NCBI RefSeq assembly: GCF_036244895.1
Contig: NZ_BQKE01000001.1
Span: forward strand, 1,984,001 to 2,048,000
Origin: Persicobacter diffluens
GTDB taxonomy: Bacteria; Bacteroidota; Bacteroidia; Cytophagales; Cyclobacteriaceae
Length of the DNA stretch: 64,000 nt
Direction: 5' to 3'
A model generated the notes under the pieces. The model had not been told where the DNA came from. It saw nothing but the letters and a program-made list of their open reading frames with translations, and searched no databases. Numbering within the stretch: the first letter of the stretch is position 1; each line of letters starts with the position of its first letter. Below, in pieces: positions 1 to 9,283 of this stretch. A program made the position numbers and the translations under genes.

Positions 1-512
1 ACCTGACTTTTAGTGCCGCCTGCATGGCCAATCAGGAGGTCATCAATGTTTTCTCTGCCTCACAATTATTGGTTGACTTTCTAAGAAACCAATATCCCCT
101 GAAGGAATTAGAATTTTACCATCAGGGAAATGCAGTGATAAACGGAATTTTTGAAGGGTCGGAAGATCAACAGGATCAATTTCACCTTTTTGTGGATCGC
201 TTTTATCTGCATATTGTTTACGTGAACAACCGTAAGCTGAAGTTCTATAACCAGTTCCCCATCAAAAGCTTTGACGATTACGGGCAATATGCTTATATGG
301 TGATGCAGGAGCAGGAATTGAACCGCCAAGATACAGAAGTACAAATTCACGGATTTATTTCAGCAAATAGTGCTCACTTTGAGAAATTGAAACAAATATT
401 CCCAAAACTAATTGCGGGGAAACGACCGAAAAACTTGTTTTACCCCTTTTATTTTGATGAATTAGCCGAGAACGCCTATTTCGATATTTTATCGATGAGC
501 CTTTGCAAATAG
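1..512 (+). CDS. DUF3822 family protein, 5' end outside the window
   Basis: The reading frame is open back to base 3, so the ATG at 24 is internal and the gene begins upstream of the window. The visible 170 or so C-terminal residues match the general pattern of DUF3822: a strand-rich segment (FHLFVDRFYLHIVYV, then LKFYNQFP), a YMVMQEQEL helix and a final segment starting IHGFISANSAHF that ends in a short hydrophobic tail. The family has an actin/ASKHA-like fold in models and no assigned reaction. In Bacteroidota it is commonly found just before coaD, as here (33 bases apart), which supports the assignment. The family call rests on pattern memory, not a search. Confidence 0.7.
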   Translation, partial: LTFSAACMANQEVINVFSASQLLVDFLRNQYPLKELEFYHQGNAVINGIFEGSEDQQDQFHLFVDRFYLHIVYVNNRKLKFYNQFPIKSFDDYGQYAYMVMQEQELNRQDTEVQIHGFISANSAHFEKLKQIFPKLIAGKRPKNLFYPFYFDELAENAYFDILSMSLCK

Positions 513-545
513 TAAATTTGCAAAGGCTTTTTATTATTATTGAAT

Positions 546-1001
546 ATGAAAAAAATCGCCCTATTCCCTGGTTCTTTTGACCCTTTCACCAAAGGACATG
601 AAGATATTGTCAGAAGAGGCTTAGGACTTTTTGATGAAGTGCATATCGCCATTGGGCATAACACCAAAAAGCAAAGACACTTTTCTCTGGATAAAATGAT
701 CCCAAAGATGGAGGCTCTTTTTGAAAAAGAACCTCGGATAAAAATCTTCGCTTATGAGGAATTAACGGCCAATTACGCCAAAAAAATCAAGGCGAATTTT
801 ATTTTAAGGGGCCTTCGGAACACCACAGATTTCGAATACGAGAACAGTATCGCCCAAGTCAACAAACACTTGAATGATCAGCTGGAAACGGTATTCCTGA
901 TTACCTCTCCAGAATTTGCGGCGATTAGCTCCAGCATCATCCGGGAAGTACACAAATACAATGGGGATGTTAGCGATTTTGTCCCATTTCCACTAGATTA
1001 G
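546..1001 (+). CDS. coaD: Phosphopantetheine adenylyltransferase
   Basis: Catalyses ATP + 4'-phosphopantetheine to dephospho-CoA + PPi, the fourth step of CoA synthesis, in the cytoplasm. The 151-residue protein has the nucleotidyltransferase signature near the N-terminus (GSFDPFTKGH, with the T/HxGH-type motif), the conserved RGLRNTTDFEYE segment around residue 90, and a C-terminal SSSIIRE motif that binds the triphosphate. Length is typical for the family (about 155-165). I chose ATG 546 over the in-frame TTG at 540, because the family normally begins a few residues before the GSFDP motif. It follows the DUF3822 gene and may share its transcript; the next gene starts 5 bases downstream. Confidence 0.95.
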   Translation: MKKIALFPGSFDPFTKGHEDIVRRGLGLFDEVHIAIGHNTKKQRHFSLDKMIPKMEALFEKEPRIKIFAYEELTANYAKKIKANFILRGLRNTTDFEYENSIAQVNKHLNDQLETVFLITSPEFAAISSSIIREVHKYNGDVSDFVPFPLD

Positions 1002-1006
1002 TTTTT

Positions 1007-1447
1007 ATGAAATATTTACTCATCTCAACCTTATTCCTATTCACCGCTTTTTCTGTACCCAAAAACGACAAAGCTTTCGAAATTCATGGCAAACGCATTC
1101 AGGTGAATCATGAAATTGGACAAAAGTTTGTAGGGAAATACCAGGGAAAAACCGGAGGTTATTTAATTCTAAATGCCGATGGAAGCGGAACTTATAAATA
1201 TGATTACGCCTTTGGTTCTTGCTCCAATGAACCCATTCAGATTTCCTGGGGCATGATCAAATCTGAAAATGGAAGCCCGGTGAGTTTCACCCGAAAATAC
1301 GGAAAGTCCTACCCTATTTTCTTTCAAAGTCAGGATGGAAAAAGATTCAGAGGTTGCCAGGAGGAAGTACTGGAAGATTATTTACTGGTCTATAAAGATG
1401 GAAGCATTGAAGTTTCTACTTCTGATGACTGGAAAAAAATAAATTAA
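1007..1447 (+). CDS. Small secreted protein of unknown function
   Basis: A 146-residue protein with an N-terminal hydrophobic stretch (LLISTLFLFTAFS) that looks like a signal peptide without a lipobox cysteine. The mature part has three cysteines, a GGYLILNADGSGTYKYDY segment and many aromatic and polar residues, suggesting a small beta-rich domain of the kind found in periplasmic lipocalin-like or META-like proteins. I do not recognise a family. It starts 5 bases after coaD and is followed directly by a strong terminator, so it is probably the last gene of the DUF3822-coaD transcript, although a functional link to CoA is not implied. Confidence 0.7.
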   Translation: MKYLLISTLFLFTAFSVPKNDKAFEIHGKRIQVNHEIGQKFVGKYQGKTGGYLILNADGSGTYKYDYAFGSCSNEPIQISWGMIKSENGSPVSFTRKYGKSYPIFFQSQDGKRFRGCQEEVLEDYLLVYKDGSIEVSTSDDWKKIN

Positions 1448-1450
1448 AAA

Positions 1451-1486
1451 AATCCCCAGCCAGCAATGGTTGGGGATTTCTTTTTT
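1451..1486 (+). terminator. Rho-independent terminator after the coaD transcript
   Basis: Inverted repeat AATCCCCAGCC / GGTTGGGGATT around a six-base loop, followed by TTCTTTTTT. It ends the coaD group. Confidence 0.85.
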
Positions 1487-1562
1487 GCGCCGGTTTAAGC
1501 CGAATTATTCACCGCCAGATTCAGGCATTTTCTTTAATCAGCTAATTATCAGTATAGTACAT

Positions 1563-1722
1563 TTGCGCCGACTGAATTATTTTTTTAAACCTAAATTTGG
1601 GCAAGTTTACTAACTCCTCATTCATCTGCTTCGCTGGAAAAAACTCGAAATAGAAAACTATTCCTTCATTTCTCCCGCCTTGCAGCTAAACGAAGATTGA
1701 AGCATAAATGATCCGGCTTAAG
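1563..1722 (+). repeat. Dispersed intergenic repeat, copy A
   Basis: Best full-length example of a repeat found in several gaps of this window. In order it holds TGCGCCG, CCTAAATTTGGGC (1590-1602), TTCATCTGCTTCG (about 1621), a GAAATAGAAAACTATTCC hairpin segment, TTCATTTCTCCCGCCTT, AGCTAAACGAAG and finally CCGGCTTAAG. The last block touches the stop codon of the converging metallophosphoesterase gene. Other copies are at about 13633, 28890, 40617, 46411 and 54701. No coding potential is evident, and I do not recognise the family. Confidence 0.75.
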
Positions 1723-3007
1723 CCTGCTCACGCTTCAATTCCAAAATGGTAATTTCAGGCAATATCCCGATTCTTCCCGGGTAACCGATATAGCCAAAAC
1801 CACGATTAACATATAAATACTGGTCTTTTTCCTGATAAAGATCCGCCCACTGTTTATAACGCCACTGCGCCGGGCTCCATCGGAAGTCGCCAATCTCCAC
1901 CCCAAACTGAAAACCGTGGGTGTGCCCACTCAGGGTAAGGTCGATAGCGCTATAAGCTGGGCGCACCTGAGCATCCCAATGACTGGGATCGTGGGACAAT
2001 AAAATTTTAGCCTCTGTTTCTTCCATTCCCCGATAAGCCTTTTCCAGATTACCGTATTGAGCAAAACCACCAGTTCCCCAATTCTGGACGCCGATCACAC
2101 CGACTTCCGCCCCATCTACCTGAATGGTCCTATTTTCATCTAATAATAAATCCCAGCCCATTTCATGATGCGCGGTATGAAGTGCTTTCAGGTTTTCCTG
2201 TTTGGATTTTGGACTGGCCCAGCGATGGTAATCGCCATAATCGTGATTACCCATCACCGAATATACACCTAAATCTGCCTTTACTTTTTCAAAAATCGGC
2301 ACATATTCCCTGGCTTCCCTGGCCTCATTATTAACTAAATCACCGGTAAAGAAAACCATATCGGGTTTTTCGGCCATAAGCATCTCCACGCCACCTTTTA
2401 CAGCCGTTTTATTGAAGAAGGATCCGGTGTGAATATCTGACAATTGCGCCACCTTAATCCCATCAAATGCGGGAGGCAAGTTTTTAAGAACAACCGTCTT
2501 TTTCCGTACGCGATAGTCATGAGCGCCGGAGATAATCCCAAAACTCATTGTCGCGACGGGCACCCCTACGCCCACCAGACCTGCTTTGGAGAGAAACTCC
2601 CCTCGACTAATTCCCTGGCTATCAGACTCCTTTATTGGCGATGTCGATTCTCCTGATCCTGATAATTCGGGGGTGGATTGCAAAAACTGAGTCATCCAGC
2701 GAACCCCACGCAACACATCATCAAGTACTAAAAACAACGAACCGATCATTTTCGAAAAATAAGTGATGGACAGAACGGTTAAAAATGGCTGGCGGTTTTT
2801 AGCAACCCATAGCGGATCAGCAGTGGCCATAAGCACCACACTCCCAAGACAGAGAAAAGAAAACGCCCAATAAACGCCTTTTATCCATTTGGCCGCTTGT
2901 GCGGAAAAGGAATCAGATACCACTTTTACGGCCTGATAAATATAGAGATCTAAAAGTAGCATCACGCCCATAAACACTATCATGGGGAAAAACTTTGCTA
3001 AACTCAT
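1718..3007 (-). CDS. Membrane-anchored calcineurin-like metallophosphoesterase (YaeI/YkuE type)
   Basis: A 429-residue protein. Residues 1-115 carry about three or four hydrophobic helices (for example FFPMIVFMGVMLLLDLYIY). A Tat-like segment (SRGEFLSKAGLVGVGV) lies around residue 137, and the phosphoesterase domain follows from about residue 170. All metal-binding motifs are present in order: LSDIHTG (DxH), FTGDLVN (GDxxN), MGNHDYG (GNHD), LLSHDP and SGHTHG. This places it in the YkuE/YaeI group, whose members act on phosphodiesters or lipid-linked substrates outside the cytoplasmic membrane; the substrate here is unknown. It converges on repeat copy A and stands alone, with no clear promoter motif. 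Confidence 0.85.
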   Translation of the reverse strand: MSLAKFFPMIVFMGVMLLLDLYIYQAVKVVSDSFSAQAAKWIKGVYWAFSFLCLGSVVLMATADPLWVAKNRQPFLTVLSITYFSKMIGSLFLVLDDVLRGVRWMTQFLQSTPELSGSGESTSPIKESDSQGISRGEFLSKAGLVGVGVPVATMSFGIISGAHDYRVRKKTVVLKNLPPAFDGIKVAQLSDIHTGSFFNKTAVKGGVEMLMAEKPDMVFFTGDLVNNEAREAREYVPIFEKVKADLGVYSVMGNHDYGDYHRWASPKSKQENLKALHTAHHEMGWDLLLDENRTIQVDGAEVGVIGVQNWGTGGFAQYGNLEKAYRGMEETEAKILLSHDPSHWDAQVRPAYSAIDLTLSGHTHGFQFGVEIGDFRWSPAQWRYKQWADLYQEKDQYLYVNRGFGYIGYPGRIGILPEITILELKREQA

Positions 3008-3212
3008 GGTGATAAATTTTAATTACAGGTCGATTGTCAACAAAATCTTACGTAAGGTACGGCTAAAAAATGCCATAAATGAGGTTATTTTACAGATGGA
3101 GCCAATCTTTTTTGGAGGGTAGAAAAAAAGGCCAGCGCACGCTTTCATAAAATTAAAACTGCAATAATCTACCTAAAACTACTCCAAAGTGCCCGGGATT
3201 AACCGAAGACAT

Positions 3213-3246
3213 AAAAAAAGGGAGGGAATCTTTACGACTCCTCCCC
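3213..3246 (-). terminator. Probable terminator after the efflux operon
   Basis: Read on the minus strand, a short GGGAGG-type inverted repeat with a 14-base loop is followed by seven T. It lies 30 bases after the stop of the RND gene. The stem is short, so confidence is moderate. The rest of 3008-3275 shows nothing I can name. Confidence 0.55.
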
Positions 3247-3275
3247 TTACAATTTAATCAATCAACCTTTACAAT

Positions 3276-6200
3276 CTAATATACTGTTGATTTAAGCTTT
3301 AGTTTAATATCCTCAATAATAATATACATTACAGGCACAATTACCAATGTAAGAAAGGTCGCGAAAGTCAATCCAAAAATGATCGTCCATGACATAGGCC
3401 CCCAAAAGATAACATTGTCCCCACCAATATAGAAGTCGGCATTAAAGTTGGATATCCAACCTAGGAAGTCAATATTAATACCTACTGCAAGAGGAATCAA
3501 ACCTAAAACGGTGGTAATCGCAGTTAAAAGTACCGGACGTAAACGCGTTTTACCCGCCTCCACGACAGCTTCTCTCAATTGATCGCTTCGTAAGCTTTCG
3601 CCCTCTTTTAAACCAATTAATCTTTCCTGCTTTTTCAGGCCGATGAAATCAATCAATACGATCGCATTATTCACCACAATCCCTGCCAGGGAAATGATCC
3701 CAATCATCGTCATGATAATAATGAAATCCATTTGAAAGACTACCAGCCCCAGGAATACGCCAATGGTAGAAAATACCACAGAGGTGATGATAATAAACGG
3801 TGCAGTAACCTGATTAAACTGTGCCACAATGATCAAAAAGATCATAAACACCGCAATCATTAAAGCGCCGGAAAGAAATCCCATCTCTTCCGCCTGCTTT
3901 TCCTGTTCTCCCCCAAATTTCACTTCATAGCCTTCCGGAATATACATATCCGCCACCAAGGCCCGGATCTGATCATTTATTTTGGTCGCATTATAACCAT
4001 CCAAAACATTGGAGGACAAGGTCACCACCCGATCCAAATCCTTTCGCTTAATGGAGCCATAAGTAGAGCTCAATTCAATGGTGGCCACCGCAGATATGGG
4101 TACCTGGCGGATTTTTCCATCGGATTGATTCCGGAAAGTGATGTTTTGATTCATCAAAGCCTCAATATCATAACGATAATTTTTATCCAGTCTGAGCTGA
4201 ATCTCATAATCGTCCTCGCCCTGTTTGTATTTGGAAATTTCCTTTCCAAACAAAGCCGTCCTGATTTCAGAAGCAATGGAGACCGTCGACAAGCCAAAAC
4301 GGCGTGCTTTTTCGCGGTCAATGTTCACTAATAATTCAGGCTTACCACGCTCTAAATCTGACTTTAACTTTTCAATGCCCATAATGCCCGCCGTGGCAAT
4401 TTCATTGGTCAGATCATCGGACAAGCCAATAAGCTTTTCAAACTTAGGGCCTGAAATTTCAATACTGATCGGCTTACCTGTCGGTGGACCATTCTGATCC
4501 TGATCTACCGTAATGGAAACTCCCGGAGCACCATCAATTCCATCCCTGATGTCATTCATAATCGTTCTGGTGCTCACCCCTCCTCGATCAGCAAAATCCA
4601 CAAAATTGATCGTGATACGTGCCTTATGCGGAGTAGATGCACCACCAACCGACATTTCGCCGGGATCACTGGTTCCCTCCCCCACATTGGAAATAATCGA
4701 CTCCACAATTGCGCCATAAGGTTTCACCAAAGCCGCAACCTGTTTTTCAATCTTCTTGCCGGTAACATTGGTGGTTTCAATGTCTGTCCCTACCGGATAT
4801 TCGATAAATACATTGACATATTTAGGATCGCCGGTCGGGAAGAATTCCACATTGGGTGTAAAAACCCCCATCAGTGCAAAAGAGAAAATCAACATGCCGA
4901 CGGTTCCAAAGAAGAAAGCGTAGGGACCTCTGCCCGTTACCGCTTTTCGTAAAGTACCTTCATACAAATTCTCCAGCCAAGGAAGGAATATCGCCTGAAA
5001 ACGTTCACTTAAAGGAGTTAAAACATAAACATTTAAAAGCAGTACACCACCGGCCATTCCTAAAAGATTCCCAAGGGTATTGAAGAATTTGCCATCCGCA
5101 TCGGAACCATGCATGGCCACCATTTTTAAAGCGAAAACAGCCAAACCGGCCACTATTAACCCCACTCCCCAAAAGTTCACTTTACGATAATTCAGTTGCA
5201 TGCCTTCTCCCTGCACTTTCATAAAATGGGCAATGAATACCGGGTTAATGACCAAAGCCACAAAAAGGGATGAGCCCAGGGTGATCATCAGGGTGATCGG
5301 CAAATACTTCATAAATTCCCCCATCATGCCCGGCCAGAAAGCCAAAGGCAGGAAGGCCGCTAAGGTAGTGGCCGTAGAAGAAATAATTGGCAAAGCCACC
5401 TCTCCCACTCCTTTTTTAGCAGCATCAAAGGGCTGTAGCCCTTCTTCCATCATCCGGTAAACATTTTCCACCACCACGATACCATTATCCACCAACATTC
5501 CCAATGCCATAATCAGGGAGAATAACACAATCATATTGATCGTTACGCCCATGATACCGAGAATCAAAAAAGATAAAAACATGGAAAGTGGAATGGCCAT
5601 TCCCACAAATAACGCATTACGCGTACCCAGGAAAAACAATAGCACCAAGACCACCAGAATTACCCCGGAAATGATATTGTTCTCCAGACTATTCACCTGC
5701 GTACGGGTCTCTTTGGACTGGTCTCCCGTCATGACAATGTTTAAGTCCTCCGGAAAAACATTTTTTTGCGCATAGGCCAGAACTTTATTGATCTTTTCGG
5801 TCGCGGCTAACAGGTTCTCTCCGGAACGTTTCACCACGTCAACCATCACCACCGACTCCTCGCCCAAGCGCGCAAAAGACTCCGGATCTTTATAATCAAA
5901 TTCCACGGTGGCCACATCTCGCAGATAAACTATATTTCCGTTTTCCGCTTTCACCACTACATCCAGTAAATTTTCCGGTTCCGAGAATTCCCCTAAAATC
6001 CGAATATTCCGGCGCACACCATCGGAAAGGGCATCTCCCCCGGAAATATTGACATTTTCATTCGCCACCGCCATTTCGATGTCTCCAAAGGACACCATGC
6101 GGGCAGCCATCAGATAAGGATTACAGTTAATCTTAACCTCGCGCTCCCCTACACCACGAATTTCAACTTTAGAGATTTCACGAAATTTTTCAATTTCATC

Positions 6201-6722
6201 CTCCAGGTACTCTGCATACTCATTCAACTGCACCATTGGGTAATCCCCGGACAGGTTGATATTCAAAATGGGAAATTCGGAGAAATTAAGTTCGAATACA
6301 TCCGGCTCAAACTTTAAATCTGTAGGTAATTCAGAGCGGGCTTTATCCACCGCATCCTTCACTTTCACCAAAGCATCCTTCACATCCGTTCCGGTCACAA
6401 ATTCGATGATAATGGTCGAATAGCCCTGAACAGAGGTAGACTTGATGTTATCAATATTCTCCACCGTATTGATTTCCTTTTCCAAAGGACGGGTAATCAG
6501 GTTCTCAATATCTGCGGGAGAGTTACCGGAATAGATCGTCCCGACGTAAATGGTCGGCATCTCTACCTCCGGGAAGTTTTCCTTGGGCAGGTTGACGTAT
6601 TGATAAATCCCGGCAATGGCAATAATCAAAGTCATCACCATCACTGTCGCACTATTATTCAAGGAGAGAGAGGTTAAGCCAAACTCCTTGGTAATTTTAT
6701 TTTTTTGCTTATTTTCTTCCAT
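3276..6722 (-). CDS. RND-family efflux pump, inner-membrane transporter
   Basis: An 1148-residue resistance-nodulation-division transporter expected to trimerise in the inner membrane and drive proton-coupled export with the adaptor and outer-membrane factor encoded next to it. Seen: N-terminal TM1 (VMVMTLIIAIAGIYQYVNLP), a porter domain, the TM2-TM6 block with LGMLVDNGIVVVENV in TM4, a second porter domain and the TM8-TM12 block with GIVVNNAIVLIDF. The TM4 pair is D-N rather than the D-D of AcrB, and the TM10 lysine position of AcrB reads N, as in SwrC-like pumps. About 100 extra residues with two further hydrophobic segments lie between the two halves (around residues 500-575). Substrate unknown. 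Confidence 0.93.
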   Translation of the reverse strand: MEENKQKNKITKEFGLTSLSLNNSATVMVMTLIIAIAGIYQYVNLPKENFPEVEMPTIYVGTIYSGNSPADIENLITRPLEKEINTVENIDNIKSTSVQGYSTIIIEFVTGTDVKDALVKVKDAVDKARSELPTDLKFEPDVFELNFSEFPILNINLSGDYPMVQLNEYAEYLEDEIEKFREISKVEIRGVGEREVKINCNPYLMAARMVSFGDIEMAVANENVNISGGDALSDGVRRNIRILGEFSEPENLLDVVVKAENGNIVYLRDVATVEFDYKDPESFARLGEESVVMVDVVKRSGENLLAATEKINKVLAYAQKNVFPEDLNIVMTGDQSKETRTQVNSLENNIISGVILVVLVLLFFLGTRNALFVGMAIPLSMFLSFLILGIMGVTINMIVLFSLIMALGMLVDNGIVVVENVYRMMEEGLQPFDAAKKGVGEVALPIISSTATTLAAFLPLAFWPGMMGEFMKYLPITLMITLGSSLFVALVINPVFIAHFMKVQGEGMQLNYRKVNFWGVGLIVAGLAVFALKMVAMHGSDADGKFFNTLGNLLGMAGGVLLLNVYVLTPLSERFQAIFLPWLENLYEGTLRKAVTGRGPYAFFFGTVGMLIFSFALMGVFTPNVEFFPTGDPKYVNVFIEYPVGTDIETTNVTGKKIEKQVAALVKPYGAIVESIISNVGEGTSDPGEMSVGGASTPHKARITINFVDFADRGGVSTRTIMNDIRDGIDGAPGVSITVDQDQNGPPTGKPISIEISGPKFEKLIGLSDDLTNEIATAGIMGIEKLKSDLERGKPELLVNIDREKARRFGLSTVSIASEIRTALFGKEISKYKQGEDDYEIQLRLDKNYRYDIEALMNQNITFRNQSDGKIRQVPISAVATIELSSTYGSIKRKDLDRVVTLSSNVLDGYNATKINDQIRALVADMYIPEGYEVKFGGEQEKQAEEMGFLSGALMIAVFMIFLIIVAQFNQVTAPFIIITSVVFSTIGVFLGLVVFQMDFIIIMTMIGIISLAGIVVNNAIVLIDFIGLKKQERLIGLKEGESLRSDQLREAVVEAGKTRLRPVLLTAITTVLGLIPLAVGINIDFLGWISNFNADFYIGGDNVIFWGPMSWTIIFGLTFATFLTLVIVPVMYIIIEDIKLKLKSTVY

Positions 6723-6734
6723 GATCAGGTGCGT

Positions 6735-7898
6735 TTATTCTCCACTGTCTGCAGTTGGGCGAATAATGGAAAGAATTGTATTCTCTGCAGCATCACGATA
6801 ACCTTCGGTAATCAAAACATCCCCGGTTTCCAGCCCGGTAGCAATCTCCGTTTGGCCACGGAAGGTCTTGCCTAACTCCACACGGGCTTTTTTCGCCACT
6901 TCTTTCCCTTCATCTTTGCCGACGATAAAAACAAAGTGCCCTTCATTATCTTTTTGGATCAATTTGGTGGGGACCACCACCGCTGAGTCATTGGTGTAAT
7001 CCGTGGCCTCAATCACCGCTAATAGATTGGGCTTCATTAATTCATCCATTTCTTTCAGCTTGACCTCCAAAGAAAATGTCCGGTTATTTTTATTGATGAC
7101 CTGACCTACGCTGCTTATGGTAGAGGTCAGAGATTTGTCCAGAGAAGGAAAGTTCACGGTGACCTCATCTCCCCTGTGGAATTTCCCCAAATAGCGCTCT
7201 GAAACTTCCGCAGTAATATACATATCAGAATTCCCCGTTAATCGCATCAGTGGCATTCCCGGCTGTACAATCTCTCCCGTTTTGGCCAATACCTGATCCA
7301 CCTGCCCAGAAAATGGCGCTTTAATATAGGCCATGTCCAATTGGGAATTCAAAGTAGCGAGTTTACGCTGTAGGCTTTCAAAATTGTTTTTAGCCTCCAA
7401 ATACTGGACCTCCGAACCTACATTCTTGTCCCATAGGGATTTCCGTTTCGTGTACATCTTTTCTGCAAACTCCAATGAAGTTTTCACCTCCGCAATGGAG
7501 TTTTCCAACTGTTCAGCATCCAGATGCATCAAAAGCTGCCCTTTTTTTACTCTTGCTCCTTCATAAGCATGTATTTCCAACAACCGCCCCATCATTTCTC
7601 CGGAAAGCATCACATTCTTACGCGACTGCACTTCTCCCCGAATATCAATTTTATGCTGAAACTCCGTAGGGTTTACCGGTAAGGTGGCTACATTCAAACG
7701 ATTTCCGCTGGCATTGAAGGCATCCGGATCTATTTTCAAGATCTCCTGCTCCAAAGCACGAATTTCTTCCTTTTTACTCACCAGCTCTTCTCTGAGACCG
7801 GCTAATTCCGCTTTTTTTCCTTCCAGGGAATCCTCATTGGAACCGCAGGCGGCCATGGCGGCCAGCATTCCCAGGGTCAAATAAGTAGTATATTTCAT
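6735..7898 (-). CDS. RND periplasmic adaptor lipoprotein (HlyD/MexA type)
   Basis: A 387-residue membrane fusion protein linking the RND pump to the outer-membrane factor. It begins with a lipoprotein signal (LGMLAAMAACGS, acylated Cys at 19). A short coiled coil follows (LEGKKAELAGLREELVSKKE), then the split lipoyl domain (IHAYEGARVKKGQLLMHLD and YIKAPFSGQVDQVLAKTGE) flanking an alpha-hairpin, then beta-barrel and membrane-proximal domains ending near TGDVLITEGYRDA. Length and order are typical. The gene lies 12 bases before the RND gene and 17 bases after the tolC-like gene, in one operon. Confidence 0.93.
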   Translation of the reverse strand: MKYTTYLTLGMLAAMAACGSNEDSLEGKKAELAGLREELVSKKEEIRALEQEILKIDPDAFNASGNRLNVATLPVNPTEFQHKIDIRGEVQSRKNVMLSGEMMGRLLEIHAYEGARVKKGQLLMHLDAEQLENSIAEVKTSLEFAEKMYTKRKSLWDKNVGSEVQYLEAKNNFESLQRKLATLNSQLDMAYIKAPFSGQVDQVLAKTGEIVQPGMPLMRLTGNSDMYITAEVSERYLGKFHRGDEVTVNFPSLDKSLTSTISSVGQVINKNNRTFSLEVKLKEMDELMKPNLLAVIEATDYTNDSAVVVPTKLIQKDNEGHFVFIVGKDEGKEVAKKARVELGKTFRGQTEIATGLETGDVLITEGYRDAAENTILSIIRPTADSGE

Positions 7899-7915
7899 GA
7901 TAGTTGATATTTCGG

Positions 7916-9283
7916 TTATCGGTTGTAAAGGCGGCCAACGGATTTTTCCAGGTTCACCTTATTCAATAAGGCATCGTATAGCGCATTGAAGTAATTGACT
8001 TGAGCAGTGACATAGGAATTATTGGCATCTACCAGCTCCAGATTCGTTCCTACGCCTTCCTGAAATTTCAAACGCGTGGTTTCATAAACATCCTCTGCCA
8101 AATCCACATTTTCCTGCTCAATATTCAGTTGATCAATAGCCGTAAGTAAATTCGCCTTGGACTGGAAAATTTCATTATCGATGGCCTGCATGGTCATGTT
8201 CCGGTCAATTTCGATTTGCTGCAATTTGATTTTCACCTGTTGTGCTTTATGGCGCTTCATTAAACCATCAAAAATGGGAATCTTCATTTGTAAACCCACA
8301 ATACCATAGCCAAACCAGCTTTCTGAAAAATCACCAAGATCGCTAATTCCATCCACCCCGGCATTATATCCCATATTACCTATGGCGTATAAATTGGGCA
8401 GGTATTGCGCATTGACGTTTTTGAGTTCATAACGGCCTAATTCTTCCCGCACATCGAGAATCTGCATTTCCACACGGTCTCTGGGATCGAAAGCCAGATC
8501 CGCATCCAGAATGGTCGCGTCAAAATTTATATTGTGAATGGTATCGGTTACCACCACCGGTTGGTTAACATCCAGCCCCATATTAAATGTGAGTAGACGC
8601 ACAGACAATTCAATCAGTCTTTGAGAACTTTTCAGCGAAGCCCGCACATTATTATAAGAAACTTTGATGCGATCCACATCGATTTTTTCGGCAAATCCCT
8701 CCTCATACATTGCCTGCGTTTCCGTCAGAAGCGTATCCAGCCGACCCAGATTTTGCTCCACCAGATTGAGTCTTTCCTTGTTTATTAATACCAGGTAGTA
8801 CGCTTTCTTGACCGATTCCACTACATCGATCTCCTGACGATACAAATCTTTTTCTGATAATTCCACATAAGTTCGGGCGGCCTCCAGGCCTACAAAAAAT
8901 GACCCGTCAAAAATCAACTGACTCACGGTAATGCCGGCAGCAGCATCATAGGGCACCCCAAACTGCACCGGAACATTCCCCTCAGCAGGATTACCGTCCT
9001 CATCCGGAGGAAGAAAAAATGCTGCAGGAACAAAGGAAGTCCTGATCGCAAAATTATAGTTCGCATCAATTTGCCCGTTGACCTGCGGCAGCCCAATCGA
9101 CAGCGTTTCTTTTACTTTATAATCGGAAGCATGTACTTCCAGCGCCGCCTTCTGAACGTTTTGGTTATTTTTTAAGGCAATTTGAATGCATTGCTCAAGG
9201 GTCACCGGTTGGCCGGAAAGGTTTTCCTCCGCCCGGACGAGTGGCCCAAAAAGCAAAAGGAGCAACATAAGCGGTAGTCTCAT
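7916..9283 (-). CDS. TolC-family outer-membrane efflux protein
   Basis: A 455-residue outer-membrane factor that would form the trimeric exit duct of the tripartite pump. It has a cleavable signal peptide (LMLLLLLFGPLVRA) and two TolC-like repeats with long amphipathic helices. The internal sequences VTLEQCIQIALKNNQNVQKAALEV and LNIEQENVDLAEDVYETTRLKFQEGVGTNLELVDA-type regions (shown in part) are classic for the family. Its ATG overlaps the TGA of the TetR gene by four bases (ATGA), so the two are probably translationally coupled. Confidence 0.92.
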   Translation of the reverse strand: MRLPLMLLLLLFGPLVRAEENLSGQPVTLEQCIQIALKNNQNVQKAALEVHASDYKVKETLSIGLPQVNGQIDANYNFAIRTSFVPAAFFLPPDEDGNPAEGNVPVQFGVPYDAAAGITVSQLIFDGSFFVGLEAARTYVELSEKDLYRQEIDVVESVKKAYYLVLINKERLNLVEQNLGRLDTLLTETQAMYEEGFAEKIDVDRIKVSYNNVRASLKSSQRLIELSVRLLTFNMGLDVNQPVVVTDTIHNINFDATILDADLAFDPRDRVEMQILDVREELGRYELKNVNAQYLPNLYAIGNMGYNAGVDGISDLGDFSESWFGYGIVGLQMKIPIFDGLMKRHKAQQVKIKLQQIEIDRNMTMQAIDNEIFQSKANLLTAIDQLNIEQENVDLAEDVYETTRLKFQEGVGTNLELVDANNSYVTAQVNYFNALYDALLNKVNLEKSVGRLYNR

